64,000 nt of DNA from Aphrocallistes beatrix (Eukaryota; Porifera; Hexactinellida; Sceptrulophora; Aphrocallistidae): positions 5,816,857-5,880,856 of the forward strand of contig OY725491.1 in the NCBI GenBank assembly GCA_963281255.1. Reading direction: 5' to 3'. The notes beneath the pieces were generated by a model. The model was not told the origin of the DNA, did not search any database, and was given only the letters and a program-made list of their open reading frames with translations. Positions 26,303 to 38,800 of this stretch are shown here, in pieces; within the stretch, counting starts at the first letter, position 1, and each line of letters opens with the position of its first letter. The position numbers and the translations under genes are program-made.

Positions 26303-27219
26303 ATATTTGCATTTTCGACTGATTTTGATCCTATAAGTCATTTTCATGTGCCAATGGAAAACTCGTATAACAAATATGCAAATAATTGATTCAGCTCTTG
26401 ATGTGTTTTGCATTTTTCGATGTGGCTTGATTAATTCATGACTCTGAACTTATTTCTGATCGTTGTATTTATTCCCTTGTTATTTATGAACTACTCTATT
26501 ATTATAATTAGGAGATGAATTAAAACACCGAATAATGTCAAATTGCATTTTCTACCCTAGATTACTGTATATAAATCAAAATAAGCTAAGAATGAGATTT
26601 TGAACACATAGTATTCAAACGAATGCAACAAATGGATTTTATTCCAGACATGATGTTTGGATGTTTGAAAATCAGTTAATAAAAGAATTAGTTGAAACTG
26701 GTAACAATTATCCCAGCTACCCCAGCTGTATTTGAAGATCAATAGCAATGCACACCCACACATTGTTAGTCAGCTGTAATCATCAAAAAATGTCATAAAA
26801 AATGGAATAATTGGAAAAAAGGAAAGGCTTGTTTTAGCCGATATTTTAAGATTCTACGTATCGTGTTACCCCTGGTTGCAAATTTTTAATTAAGAATATG
26901 AAACTTTCTTAACTTTAGGCCCCACCACATGGGAAAAATCCCACCATTTGTCGATCGCCAGCGTCCCCCTCCCTGCAAACCTTTGGTATCTGCATAAGAG
27001 AGTTGTCATATAGCTTAGTTGGTGCGTCTATATTTCTACCTGTGGCGTGCCACCAAAATGTGTCGCGAAATTTGTTTTTGAAAAAAGATCGGTTTAGGGT
27101 AACTTTTTCGTAGAATCCGAATTCGGTGCCTTTTGTGCATAAGAACAACTTAAACTTTTGGATTTAGTATGACCTTAAGCATATATTACCAGCATATATA
27201 GAAATGATCTTAAAGTGCG
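26303..27219. other. 3' flank of receptor 2, no recognisable feature
   Basis: AT-rich sequence after the receptor 2 stop. Minus-strand open frames at 26557-26763 and 26915-27148 have no domain and no paralogue here. A degenerate mobile element cannot be excluded for 26820-27170, whose base composition is less AT-rich. Confidence 0.4.
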
Positions 27220-28297
27220 AATTGGCGAAATGATGATAAATCATCATATTGTTGCACAATAAGCTATATATAAAACGAATTAGAGAAATTTCTAATGTAT
27301 ATTAAAGGGACTTTAAGTTTATTTCTGATTGATTTTCGGATAGAATCAAGATATAGACGAATTGATCTCAAAAATTTAAAAATTTCCACTGGGAAGTAGG
27401 TCTCTGATATAATCCAAAACGTTTATACGTAGATATACGCTATACTTTTCTATCTTTCAACTTTCATGTTATTGGTAATCAATCTTGTAATGTTGTCCAA
27501 CAGATGTGTTTAAGAATAAAGTGATTTCGTTTAAATTGTTTAGAGGAAGTTGAAATTGTGTGGGAATAAATTGATTACAGCTGCGCACTAAAGACAAATA
27601 CCAATGTAGAATACAAAGATTGTAGTTTACTATTACATATATTTGGTAAACCTAAACATCCACTCGATTGAACTTTCATGTCCTAATAATGTTACAACAT
27701 ATTTTTGGAAAGGTTCATCTGCTTCGGTTTTCTTGGATCATCAGCAGAAAAAAGTTCTAGGTAATTGAGAAATCCAAAAATGATCATTTAAGGAATTATC
27801 TGGAATCTATCGTTATTGACCATAACTCAGATAGTTAAAAAAATGAATATTGATGAACTAATTGCCTCTATTTAATAGAATCTTTAGCATATTTGCACAT
27901 CTGAAATATGCTAAAATTATAAGCGATTCCTTTTAAAGTGGTGAGGATGTCCATATTTCTTTAATCGGCGGCTTGGCCCATTATTCTATCATTTTCTAGA
28001 TTAATTGAAGCCTCCAATAGTTGATAATTTTCAACTACGGATCGTACCTTTTACAGAATTAAATTTTGGTAACGTAGAAATGCTTGAGCTATTCAATGTT
28101 TCCACTCCGCTAGCGAATATTGACTTCTTGATCTTTCATTTAGTATTGCTTTTAACAGTTTCCAATCAGGTCGGATCTGGTCCATGTGAATGGAGAGGGT
28201 ACATATCGGCTTTATTGCAGGGTTTAGCAACAGTTCACTCATTAGTTATTAGACGGGCTTTGTAAATTCCACGACTTCCGCAAACTCAATGTGAGTC
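27220..28297 (+). repeat. Duplicated intergenic block D, copy 1
   Basis: Aligns with 40425-41520 and 47527-48615, starting with the GAAATGATGATAAAT region and sharing phrases such as GATAGAATCAAGATATAGA and TTTAAGGAATTATCTGGAAT. In the other two copies the block is followed by the start of a receptor gene. Here it stops at about 28297 and joins directly to the middle of a GAIN exon. Confidence 0.75.
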
Positions 28298-30816
28298 TAT
28301 CTACTTTATTAGTCTCCACACTCACTGCATTAGAAACCTTTTCAACACGGCTTATTGAAGAGTTAGAGAGAAACAGTAGCGATATTCTCATAGTGAACTC
28401 TGAACGCATTACAATCATAGTGCAAAAAGTTCAGCTATGCCAAATGTTTGGGAGTGATAGTGTTCCTGGAATAATTTTACCAAAAAGAACATCTGATGAT
28501 GCGGACTATTCAGTTTCACTTCTATTACCATTTGAATATGTGGGTTCACAATGTAATCTGACAGTAAGTTCACTCTTAATAGGTTATTGTATCCATAGGC
28601 GCCAAGTGTGGGTACCTGGGAGGGGCACCCCCTCAAGGTTTGGGGCCTGTGGGGGCCGTGGTGCTGGACAATGGAGAAGTAGAGGAAACTGTGGTATGGC
28701 AGGACTCCACACAAACTTATAGGTTACAACTAAACCCCAAAATTATGTTAATTGAGTCTACATATATAGCCTAATTACATTTTTCTTCCACTATAGTCCG
28801 ACAACAATAGCTGTATATCGATATTTGAGCATCTAAGATTTAAAATAATTTCTGGGGGATAAGATCCCAGACCCTCCCTTACTGTCGCTCGCTTCGCTCG
28901 ATCTTGGCCCCCAGGTTTTATTCTATTTTCCAAAACTTGGTGCCTATGATTGTATCCATTCCCTAATTTGAGATGTATATGATTTTGAAATTTTAGGATT
29001 TATATATGTGCATTCCATACTACTAAAATTAATTACTTTCCTTGTTTTTGCTAGATTGCCACTTCTTTTGTGAGAACGGCTAGGAATGAAACAAGAAAAT
29101 CTGATAATCCAATTCTAGGAAGTAATATATTCACAGTAACTCTACCAAATAGATCAAGACACACTAATTTAGATAAAGAGGTTTGTATTTGTATTTACTC
29201 ATATTTGTATTAAAAAATAAAAATAGCAAATGGATGTGTACGTGCGAGTTTGTTTATCTTATCTAAATATGCACATACAGTATATTGGTTAGCAGCTAGC
29301 AAAATAAAGTCTTGACAGCTATTATTTTCTAGGTAACATTCTTATTCGATGTATATTCTAACACATTGTTTGAGAGTATATGCGTATTTCTGAATGGTAC
29401 AAATTGGATAATGGACAGTCTTACAACGTTAGTAAACAGCACGAAGCAGACCAAATGCATATCTCCACATCTGACAAGCTTTGCGGTTTTTGTTACGCCT
29501 CGAAGGTTAGGAGGTAGTGATGATTTACAGAGAGTGGCGTCAATTGTCAGTTATATCGTTGTTTCGATTTCATTTCTGGCATTACTTCTCTCGTTAATTC
29601 TGTTTATATACGTATACCGGAAAAAGTTTCTTCAAAGTAGAAGCGAATATTGTATACTTCAACTACTGTTTGTCACTGACATTAGCTTTTGGGACGTTCC
29701 TTTTTTGAATCGAGACAGCGACATTCAATGGAATTTCATGCAAAGTTATTGCGTTTCTTCTCCATTATATCTGGCTGACTGTGTTTGTGTGGACACTCTG
29801 CAATGGAATTCTGATTCTCTACAAACTGACGTGGGGTAAGGAACTTTGTGGCTTAAATTATCAGTACAAACTTTATGAATATACTGTATCATGTACTAGT
29901 CTGTCTTTTATCAACTCAGTCCCTTAATTTAGGAATTTGGAATAAACACAAGATATACATCTACTTGATCGTGTTTGGTTGGTGCTTCCCAATCATCATA
30001 CCTATCATTACCATAGCGATTAAGCATGGGAACTATGTTAAAACTGATGAATACTGCTTTCTGACTCATGAAGATGGGATAATTTGGGCTTTCGTTGGTC
30101 CAATCATCTTCATTTTATTGATAAACATTACAATACTCATCATATCAGTCGTGCGTATCTCTACAACTAAATCTAGCTCTGAAAGACTACAAAAAAGACA
30201 GGTTATCAAGAATGCACTCATTTCTTCAATAATCCTGACACCGATACTCGGCATTCCTTGGATTCTGCTTCTGCTTAATATTTTAATCAAGCATCCTATA
30301 ATTCAATTGTCTTTCATTTTAACTAACGGACCCCTGGGAGTGTTCTATTTCTTCGCTGTTACAATGAGAAATGAAGAAGTGAAGCAAAAATTTAGAAAAC
30401 CAAAGATATATAATGATATGTCCAACACTCTTTCTAGCAACAAAAAGTCAACAGGAGCTTGTAACAAATTCCACTCCACTACATCTAGCTCAAGTTATTC
30501 AAATTCAGGTGATATGAATTAGTAAAGTAATCATTGAAGCATTCACCTTAATGTTTATGTATTTAATTGTTCATTATCTGCTATATTTTAACATTTTCAT
30601 TTACCTCTCTTGTGTTTAGATTCATCGAGAAGTGCTCCAATTCAATCTGTAAACCAGAGACCCAATAACGATCTTCCTAAATTCCTTCCAAGAGCCATAA
30701 AACCAAATAAAAAGATTGATAATCAGGACAGAAAATCGAAAGATGATACATCCTGCCCCAAAAAGGAACCTTTTGAAACTCTCACGCCTAAGGATGAAGT
30801 CTACTCAAATTTGTAA
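28298..30816 (+). pseudogene. 5'-truncated, frameshifted adhesion-GPCR pseudogene (GAIN end, GPS, 7TM, tail)
   Basis: Remaining exon equivalents are 28298-28563 (lacks its start and acceptor), 29055-29180, 29333-29835, 29933-30508 and 30620-30816. The signal peptide, CTLD, FN3, Ig and GAIN helical exons are missing. The TM1-3 exon is 503 nt against 499 nt in intact paralogues because of a 4-nt insertion in the TM1 end (near 29612), and a G-to-T change makes an in-frame TGA in the original frame near 29707. The GAIN and GPS parts match receptor 1 (subtype a), whereas everything after the GPS matches receptors 3-5 (7TM subtype II), so it is a mosaic. A MITE lies in its first intron. The last two exons and 3' flank are almost identical to those of receptor 3. 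A transcribed 7TM-only product from 29933 onward is possible but unsupported. Confidence 0.85.
28594..28948. mobile_element. hAT-like MITE with 8-bp target duplication and paralogous empty site
   Basis: Ends CATAGGCGCCAAGT and ACTTGGTGCCTATG are inverse copies. ATTGTATC flanks both sides (28586-28593, 28949-28956). The homologous intron of receptor 1 near 16804-16820 has the uninterrupted site with one ATTGTATC, so the insertion is directly visible. The GC-rich interior contrasts with its surroundings. Confidence 0.85.
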
Positions 30817-31270
30817 CCATGATGATCTGTGAGAAACTGGAAGAAATGGAAACAAAACTCTAATCTTGAACTGATTTACATATTTAAATTTTCCAAATGT
30901 TCTTCCTTTGATCTGTATGCGTATCACTGTTACAGGTGTATATGCAAACTAATTGTGTATTTTGTACCCCTAATTATGTTTCATTTCAATTAATCTTCAC
31001 TATTAGGGTCTAGGGTGGAGAAAGGAACCGCTTTCCGTCAATACTCGAATAGTATCTGGCCTTCTAACGAATAATCATCTTCCTAAAATTACTACACCCA
31101 CATCAAGTTCCACCGTCTTTAATCGTTTAGGGGAATTTTATTAAGTAATTTGAAATATCAAATTTTAAGTTTCGAGTATTTTTGCTCTCGTTTTTTGTCA
31201 ATTGCAACTATTTCAATTCTAACTGATAGTTCCTGCTTTATTGTACTGTAGCGAATTTGATTCTTTCAAG
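30817..31270 (+). repeat. Copy of the receptor 3 type 3' flank after the pseudogene
   Basis: The sequence after the pseudogene stop is almost identical to 39920-40390 after receptor 3 (for example GGTGTATATGCAAACTAATT in both), with a few small indels. This marks a recent duplication or conversion tract that covers the last exons and the 3' flank. Confidence 0.75.
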
Positions 31271-31689
31271 TTGTTAAAAATATAAAATTGTTGCAAATTG
31301 TTGTCCCCCCAAATCGAATCAACAAATTGAAAAAAAGGGGGTCTCCCCCAAATAAAACCCTACAGTACCCAGATAATAGCAATATTCGTATCTCCTCTGT
31401 TGTGATAAGCCAATAAACTATTTAAACTCCTAAACTAGATATCAGTAGAAGGTGGGAACTCAATCACACGTAGGTATTTATATCTAGAGGAACTTTTAAA
31501 GCGAGGTTTGACAAATAAAAATATCGGTCAAAATCTCCGATAAATTGCCGATATCGATATTTTTAAAAAAATCTGCAAATATTGGAAATATCGGTGTGTA
31601 ACCGATTATTTTCCATATTTACTTGTATGTAAATATCGCATTTATCCGATGGGTTAATCCATTAGCTTACTAGGCATTTTCTATCATCT

Positions 31690-32400
31690 AGTATTTGACC
31701 ACCTTTGAGGTGTGTTTCGGACCATTAATACCCAATCATATCCATGGAATGCCTTTGCCTGTGCAAGCAAACCCAATTTCAAAATCTTGCTATAAAGATG
31801 TTCGGTCAAATTATGTTAGAAAATGATAAGAGGGAATGCTCCCATTGAAGACCATGCTGCCCAAACATGAATTTTAGGAGTGTTTAGGAATAGGGATTGA
31901 ACGATGTTTCCCTTTTAACCCAGAGCTTAACCTTTCCGCCATGTAGTCAAACTTTTGCTTCATCACTGAATACATCCTTTGTCCAGTCTCGATCGCGGTT
32001 GTTTTGAGCCCATTCAATACGTTTACATCTTTGAAAGCATGAAGGTTTGACGAGGAAATTCTTTTTTTGGATTTAATCCTTTTCAGAGTCCGCCTAACTG
32101 TGACTTTGGCACATCTGATACCAGTACGCTCAGTTACTTTTGAATGGAACTCATCTAAAATCATAGCTACAAAAGATCGCCGGATATTCTGTCTCAGGGA
32201 ATTCTCAATGGCTTTTGATTTCACTGGCTTTCACCAACCTCCTTTTTGATGTTCTAGATTTTTCCGTTTCGAATTCTTTTCAGGGTATTGTAAACTGTGG
32301 CTAATGAGACTCTAAGAATGCTCGAAACTTTCTTAGTTTTGTGTTTTGCAACTTAGAAAAGAATTCGGATCTGTTATTTCGAGGGAAAGGGAGAAACAAG
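31690..32400 (-). mobile_element. Degenerate Tc1/mariner-type transposase remnant
   Basis: On the minus strand the translation shows a helix-turn-helix-like stretch (VSLATVYNTLKRI) followed, in shifted frames, by VRRTLKRIK, then WTKDVFSDEAKV and KLWVKRE, and a segment resembling HVWAAWS. The order and spacing fit a Tc1-like transposase with its first catalytic Asp region (FSDE). Several stop codons and frameshifts interrupt it, so it is dead. I did not find terminal repeats. Confidence 0.65.
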
Positions 32401-32757
32401 CAGAATAGTGACGAGGAAAAATTTCAAGTTTTCATTTTTAGATAAAACTTGACTAAAATAGACAGAATCAAGCACATGCTATTATATTATCGGAGATAAT
32501 CATACCTGAAAGCCATAGCATTATAAATTTAAGGTTGCATAGGAGATTAGACTATCTTAAAAAATTATGATTACTAATTGCTACATGTACGAGTATGTAC
32601 TGTAGATATGGTATCGGTATATGCGTATTATATTAATTCTCAAAATTTAAATAGACTAAATTAAACCAAAGATTTGGTTTTATCTAGCTTAATACCTTGA
32701 CACGTATCTAATTTTCCGAAGAAATACTAAATAAATACAGGCAAGAATTGCCTGATA

Positions 32758-32848
32758 TAAGTGTTCTAAAAAGAAAGAAAAAGGAGCTTGGAGATAAAAT
32801 ATTTCAGATTTCCCAACCTAGAAATTTACTTTCTCAACATTCAACCTA
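32758..32848 (+). promoter_or_regulatory. Conserved 5' leader block upstream of receptor 3
   Basis: An AG-rich stretch (AAAGAAAGAAAAAGGAG) followed by AAATATTTCAG and a CCTAATG start context. The same block precedes the ATG of the genes at 41723 and 49679. It probably contains the 5' UTR and start-proximal promoter. No TATA box was seen nearby. Confidence 0.45.
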
Positions 32849-35800
32849 ATGTATAGAACACTATTTATCGTTTTCATCTCCACATTTGGAGGTAAGTTTG
32901 ACATGTTAACATTCTAGCGAGATAATATGTGTAGGTATCCCTATCATGAGTATGCAATATATTCGTAAATTTTAGAAATTACTCTAGTCTCTATAGTGTA
33001 GACATTTGGAAAGGGATAGTAATTCATAACCAAATTACAGCATAATTAGTTAAGGGATTGATCGTATGCATGAACTTTATTAAGCGAAATTAGTTCGAAA
33101 TTCTGAAGTAGGATTTTAAATTTACAAGTTAATTCTTGCAAATGTTATCATAAAATAATCAACAGTCTTCTTTTGGTCCACATTTCTAGAATTTGTCTCT
33201 TAGTTTATGATATTTGTTCAGTTGTCTAATTATTTTTTTTGTAAAAACTATTTTATATGAAAAATTTTTAACTAAAAGCCCCGATTCAAGTAAATACTAC
33301 TGAGTATTATATATATCAATAATCTTCTAGTAGTGTCAAGTGATGCAAGTTATTTTTCAAAATCGAATTGTGATCTAAAAAATGGAAGCAAGTGCATTGT
33401 TTACATTGATGAGAGTGTCAATTGGAATACAGCAGAAGATTGTTGTGTAGCATGGGGAGGTCATCTTGCTAGTATACACTCAGAAGAGGAGAACAACTTG
33501 CTCAACTCACTCCGTAACAGAAGTACATTCACTTGGATTGGATTAAGAAATACCACTGGTAATATGAACTTTGAGTGGATTGATGGGACACCTTATGATT
33601 TCAATAACTTTGGATCTAATGATCCAAGCGAAGATGGAGACTGTTGTCATATATATAATCAAGGTAGAGAGGAGGAGACTTGGAATGTTTACGGATGTGA
33701 TAACACTAGATTCGGAGATGCAATCAATATTTCCTATTCTTACTTTTGTCAAAGGAATGGTTCGTTGAATAATTAAAGTATTTCACTACATCTGTCAAAT
33801 TTAATTTTTCTTGTGCCTGTAGTTTGATTCTGAAGCATGGGTTTATCTAGGTTTTCCAGTCCAGCACTTTATTGAATATGATAAATTTTATATGGCACTC
33901 AAACAGGGGTGTGTCTTGTAATTTCAGGGGTGGTGGCAACCGGGCGCCAAGATCGAATCACACTGCAAGCACCTTCAAAAATCACAAAATTTCAATTTTT
34001 CAATTATTTTAATGCGTAACGATGACGGCATAACAGAGTGGTGAGTCATCATTTTTTATGAGAGTTGTGTCATATTTGAGATATGTTAATATATATAATC
34101 TATTAAAATTTCAGCCTTCTATCCCCTAAAATGGCTGAGTTATAGTCGAAAAACTGAAATTTCAATTTATAAAAAGGTGACAATAACGTCATAATTCCAT
34201 GATAAATAGATATTTTCGTCTGAGGTCAGAACTTAGTGGTCCTATAGTCAAAAGACTCCCACATACCAAAAATCATCTTTCTGTGCCTGGCAGTTTCTTC
34301 AATCAATTCGTTACTGAGATATAAATATATATACGTACACATTAATCGAGTTTTAATAGTAAGGATTAGCGCAAGAAATCTGAAGAAGTCTCAGATTCAT
34401 TTCATGCTCGCCATTCACATCGTAGTATCATTTCAAAACTTTCTCATTTAAATCAAATTTACTTTCGTTTAGAACCCATAGAGATGTTAACAACGGACAC
34501 TGTAACTGCCACTTCAATCCGTTTGGAATGGTTTCATCTTCATACTTCAGATCAGAATGGAGCACTGGTCGAGTATAATATCAGTTACAGAGGACAAATG
34601 TTTGACACTATCACACAATATTTTATCATTAACAGAACCATTATGTCAGCTCCTGTGACTGTCAATATTACAGAACTACAAGAGTATACAAATTATTCCA
34701 TCAAAATTTGCTCTATTGATGAAGTAGTAGAAGCGAATAAATTCTCAGTCGAAATATCACAGATGACTGAGAGCGCAGGTAATTTCAACATTTATTCGCA
34801 TCAGATCAGCTGGTGGTTAAACAATTATATTAATCATATATAATATACAGTACTGGTATCTTAGAATGAAATTTACTTGTATGCAATTATTTTCTAGCTC
34901 CTTCTACTCCACCATTAAGCATCAGCGTATCGTCAATGAACAGTTCAGCCCTGATGGTTGTTTGGAGTCCTCCTATCCCGATTCACCACAACGGAATTCT
35001 CACTGAGTATCAAATTCAATATTATGAAATACAAAACGCAACTAAAATAACAATAAATGTCCATGCAGAAACACTCATTAAGATAGTATCTGATCTTAAT
35101 TCGAATGTGAAATACTGTGTAACGATTAGAGTTGCTACAATTGCAGGATTCAGTAATGTAAGTTCCCCTGTCTGTGCAAAAACTCTTGAGGCTGATACGT
35201 TGATAATGATAGTGAATAATATAAAAAATGGATTAGAAATGCTCATGGAAAAATTGGGAAATGATGAATCTATTTCTGAAAAAGACACTCAGCAGAGTAT
35301 AGCTATAATAGGAGCACTAATGGATTCAATTATTGGTAATGACAGTCTCGAAGATGAAGTTGAGAGTGAAATATTACAAATTGCGGTTATGATAATTAAG
35401 TTGATGATTGAAAAAGGAAATGAGACTATCAGCGATCAAACAGCACAAACAATTGTTAACTTACTGAGTAGAATTGTGGAGAGAGATCATATATTGGAAG
35501 ATCAAAACCAAACTGAACTCGTAAGTTTTGTATATTGAGGATTTTTCATCATTTACTACTTGTACCACACCAATAATTTGTCAATATCCTAGTGCTTAAT
35601 TTCTGTACTGTATAGTTAAAATATACCTATTTGCTTCCGTATTTCATTCAGTCATCATCATGCGCCATACAAAGTGCCACAATACCGAGTAGGGATAGTC
35701 TGGCTGAGAAACGTATCACAATGAAAATAACTATGCATGAATATACTCACTTGGTATGACTGATAAATCTTAGATACGTCGATCTTGATAGACTATTATT

Positions 35801-38800
35801 TTAGAGAATACAAGTCATTTCGCACCTAAACCATTTCGTACTTAATTGCAATTTCGTACCTAACACAATTTCGTACCTAATACAATTTCGTACCTAACAC
35901 AATTTCGTACCTAATACAATTTCGTACTCATTACAATTTCGTACCTAACACAATTTCGTATTTATAAAAACACAGTTTCGTATTTATAAAAACACAGTTT
36001 CGTATTTATAAAAACACAGTTTCGTATTTATAAAAACACAATTTCGTATTTATAAAAACACAATTTCGTATTTATGAAAACACAATTTCGTATTTATAAA
36101 AACACAATTTCGTATTTATAAAAACACAATTTCGTTTTTATAAAAACACAATTTCGTATTTATAAAAACACAATTTCGTATTTATGAAAACACAATTTCG
36201 TATTTATAAAAACACAATTTCGTATTTATAAAAACACAATTTCGTTTTTATAAAAACACAATTTCGTGTTTATAAAAACACAAATCTGAAAGTGTATTGA
36301 GTACGAAAGAGTATTGGGTACGAAAGAGTATTGGGTACGAAAGTGTATTGGTACGAAAGTGTATTGGGTACGAAAGTGTATTGGGTACGAAAGTGTCATA
36401 ATTAAGGTACGAAAGAGTGTTGGGTACGAAGTGACCGATACCCATTTTAGATATCTGAAGAACAATCAGCTGTGGTGGCAATTGCATCTACACTACTAGC
36501 TTCTACGCTCAATACGATAGAGGAGCTTTCAATACGACTCAGCGAGGAACAAGACAGAAACAGCAACACTAGGGATGTTCTAATAATAAACTCTGAATTA
36601 ATTACAATCATAGTACAAACAATAAAGATAGCTGATACTGCAAATATTTCTGAAATAACTTTACCGAAAAGGACATCAAGTGATGAGGATTATTCAATAT
36701 TACTTCAATTACCGATCGAAAACATAGACTCTCTGTATAATTCATCGGTAAGTAACTCAAAATAAATTACTAGTGCGACAATTATTCAAATTTATAAATT
36801 TAGACATTTTAATAAATTTAATGCACTAAATTGTAGTAGTCGGGTCAAGATATTAAGCTAATACCCCACACCCAAATAAAAAATTGCAAGAAATTATTTT
36901 ATTGCATTTTCCTTAGTCTATCATGTCATAGGAATAACAAACTGAAAGTTTCCCGAAATCGGAGTATCAGAAAGTGAGATGGCACGATCCTGTTGTTGAC
37001 TCGGGTATTATCAAAATCGCCGGTACGAAAACTGACATTCAACCTTTAACAGATCATTTTTGAATTGTCATATTTGTGCCCAATATCAAATAAAAAATAT
37101 ACCTATTTGTCACTTTCTCACTTTCTGATAGTCATATTTCAGTAAACTTTTAGTATGTTGTTCCTAACATATGATACTACGGATAATAAGATAGTAATTT
37201 CCTGCAATTTTTCTGGGATCATACATCATATTGACATGACTATAATATATGATGAATGAGGAAAATACCATATACAAATTGTCTTTATTTGCAAATGGAC
37301 AAAATATTATGCTGTTTGTACTATGAAGAATAGGAATGTGGGAATACATTCCCATTCTGTCTGTGATGAGCTTTTTGCCATTTATCAAGGGCATTTGTAG
37401 TTTAATGCCAGTAAACCTCCGATACAGATCCGTAAGTATATTAATACCTAGGGCAGGAAGAATAATGAATTTTCACTGAGTATCGAGAAATATTATATTT
37501 TGATGATCCTTTGTAACATTCTCTAGATTGCCACTGCGATTGTGAAAAATGTGATTCGTAACCTCACATCATCAAATATACCTGTACAAAGAAGCGATAT
37601 ATTTGTAACAACTTTACCTGGAAAGTCAGCACACTTAAATTTAGAAAAGAAGGTAAGAGAGATATTCACTTGTACATGTGTTCGTACTGATTGAAGTGAG
37701 AAGTGGAGTGGACATACGTAGTATACTACTCAGATACTTCCTGTGTTGGAATTGGAAAATGAGGTGTAAAATTACTTTTGGTCACAAAAATTAGGGTCAT
37801 TCATGCTGAACTTGCTTTGTTAAATTGATACTCCACAGCTTCAAAGTTTTTTTGTCTCAAATTATCTAAATTATGTTTTCACTTGCTCTCTCTTCTTCTT
37901 GACCCACTTCCAAATCTCACATCTCAAAAGATTTTGTAATAGAATCTAGTGAACATTCAATGTCAACACAATACTAATATTGTAAATGCATGTTAGCTAC
38001 TTCCTATATTATAAAATAATTAAAATATCTAGATTACACTTTCATTCGATGTACATTCTACCACACCGTCAGGAAGCATCTGTGTATTTCTGAATAGCAC
38101 AATTTGGGTTAGTGGTGACATCACGACCATTGAAAAGAGTCCTCATCTAACTAACTGCATATCTCCACATCTGACAAGCTTCGCGGTGTTTACTACACCT
38201 CGAAGTTTAGGAGGCAGCGATGATTTACAGAAAGTGTTTTTAATCTTCAGGTATATCACTGTTTCGATTTCATTTCTGGCTTTACTTCTCTCGTTAATTC
38301 TGTTCATATACACCGGAAAAAGTTTCTTCAAAGTAGAAGCGAATATTGTATACTTCAACTACTGTTTGTCATTGACATTAGCTTTTGGGATGTTCCTTTT
38401 TGGAATCGAGGCGGGTACATTCAATGGATTTGTATGTACAGCTATTGCGTTTCTTCTCCATTATACCTTTCTGACTGTGTTTGCATGGGCACTCTGCAAT
38501 GGAATTTTGATTCTCTACAAACTGACGTGGGGTAAGGAATTTTGTACTAAATTAGCAATAAAACTTTATACTGTAAATACAAGCATTCTCTGCGCACTTA
38601 TGTGGGATAACAACAAATCATAATATAGACTACTCTCACTAATCCATTAATAACTTTTGTTCAATATAAATGTATATATCTATTGTAAACAAAAAGAAAT
38701 ATAATGATTTCTATTATATATGTATATTTTGTACAGCAAAAGTGTGGAAAAAAATTTTGGAAAAAAATTTTTTTGCAGAGGTGTGGATATTTGGCCTATT

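Noticed and set aside
26915-27148. 77-codon minus-strand open frame with Trp/Cys-rich text
   Set aside because: No family recognised, no second copy in the window and no upstream or downstream coding continuation.
36226-36487. Several overlapping minus-strand open frames with repeated Thr/Leu/Ser/Tyr pattern
   Set aside because: They follow the palindromic minisatellite units in an intron of receptor 3 and have no independent coding signal.
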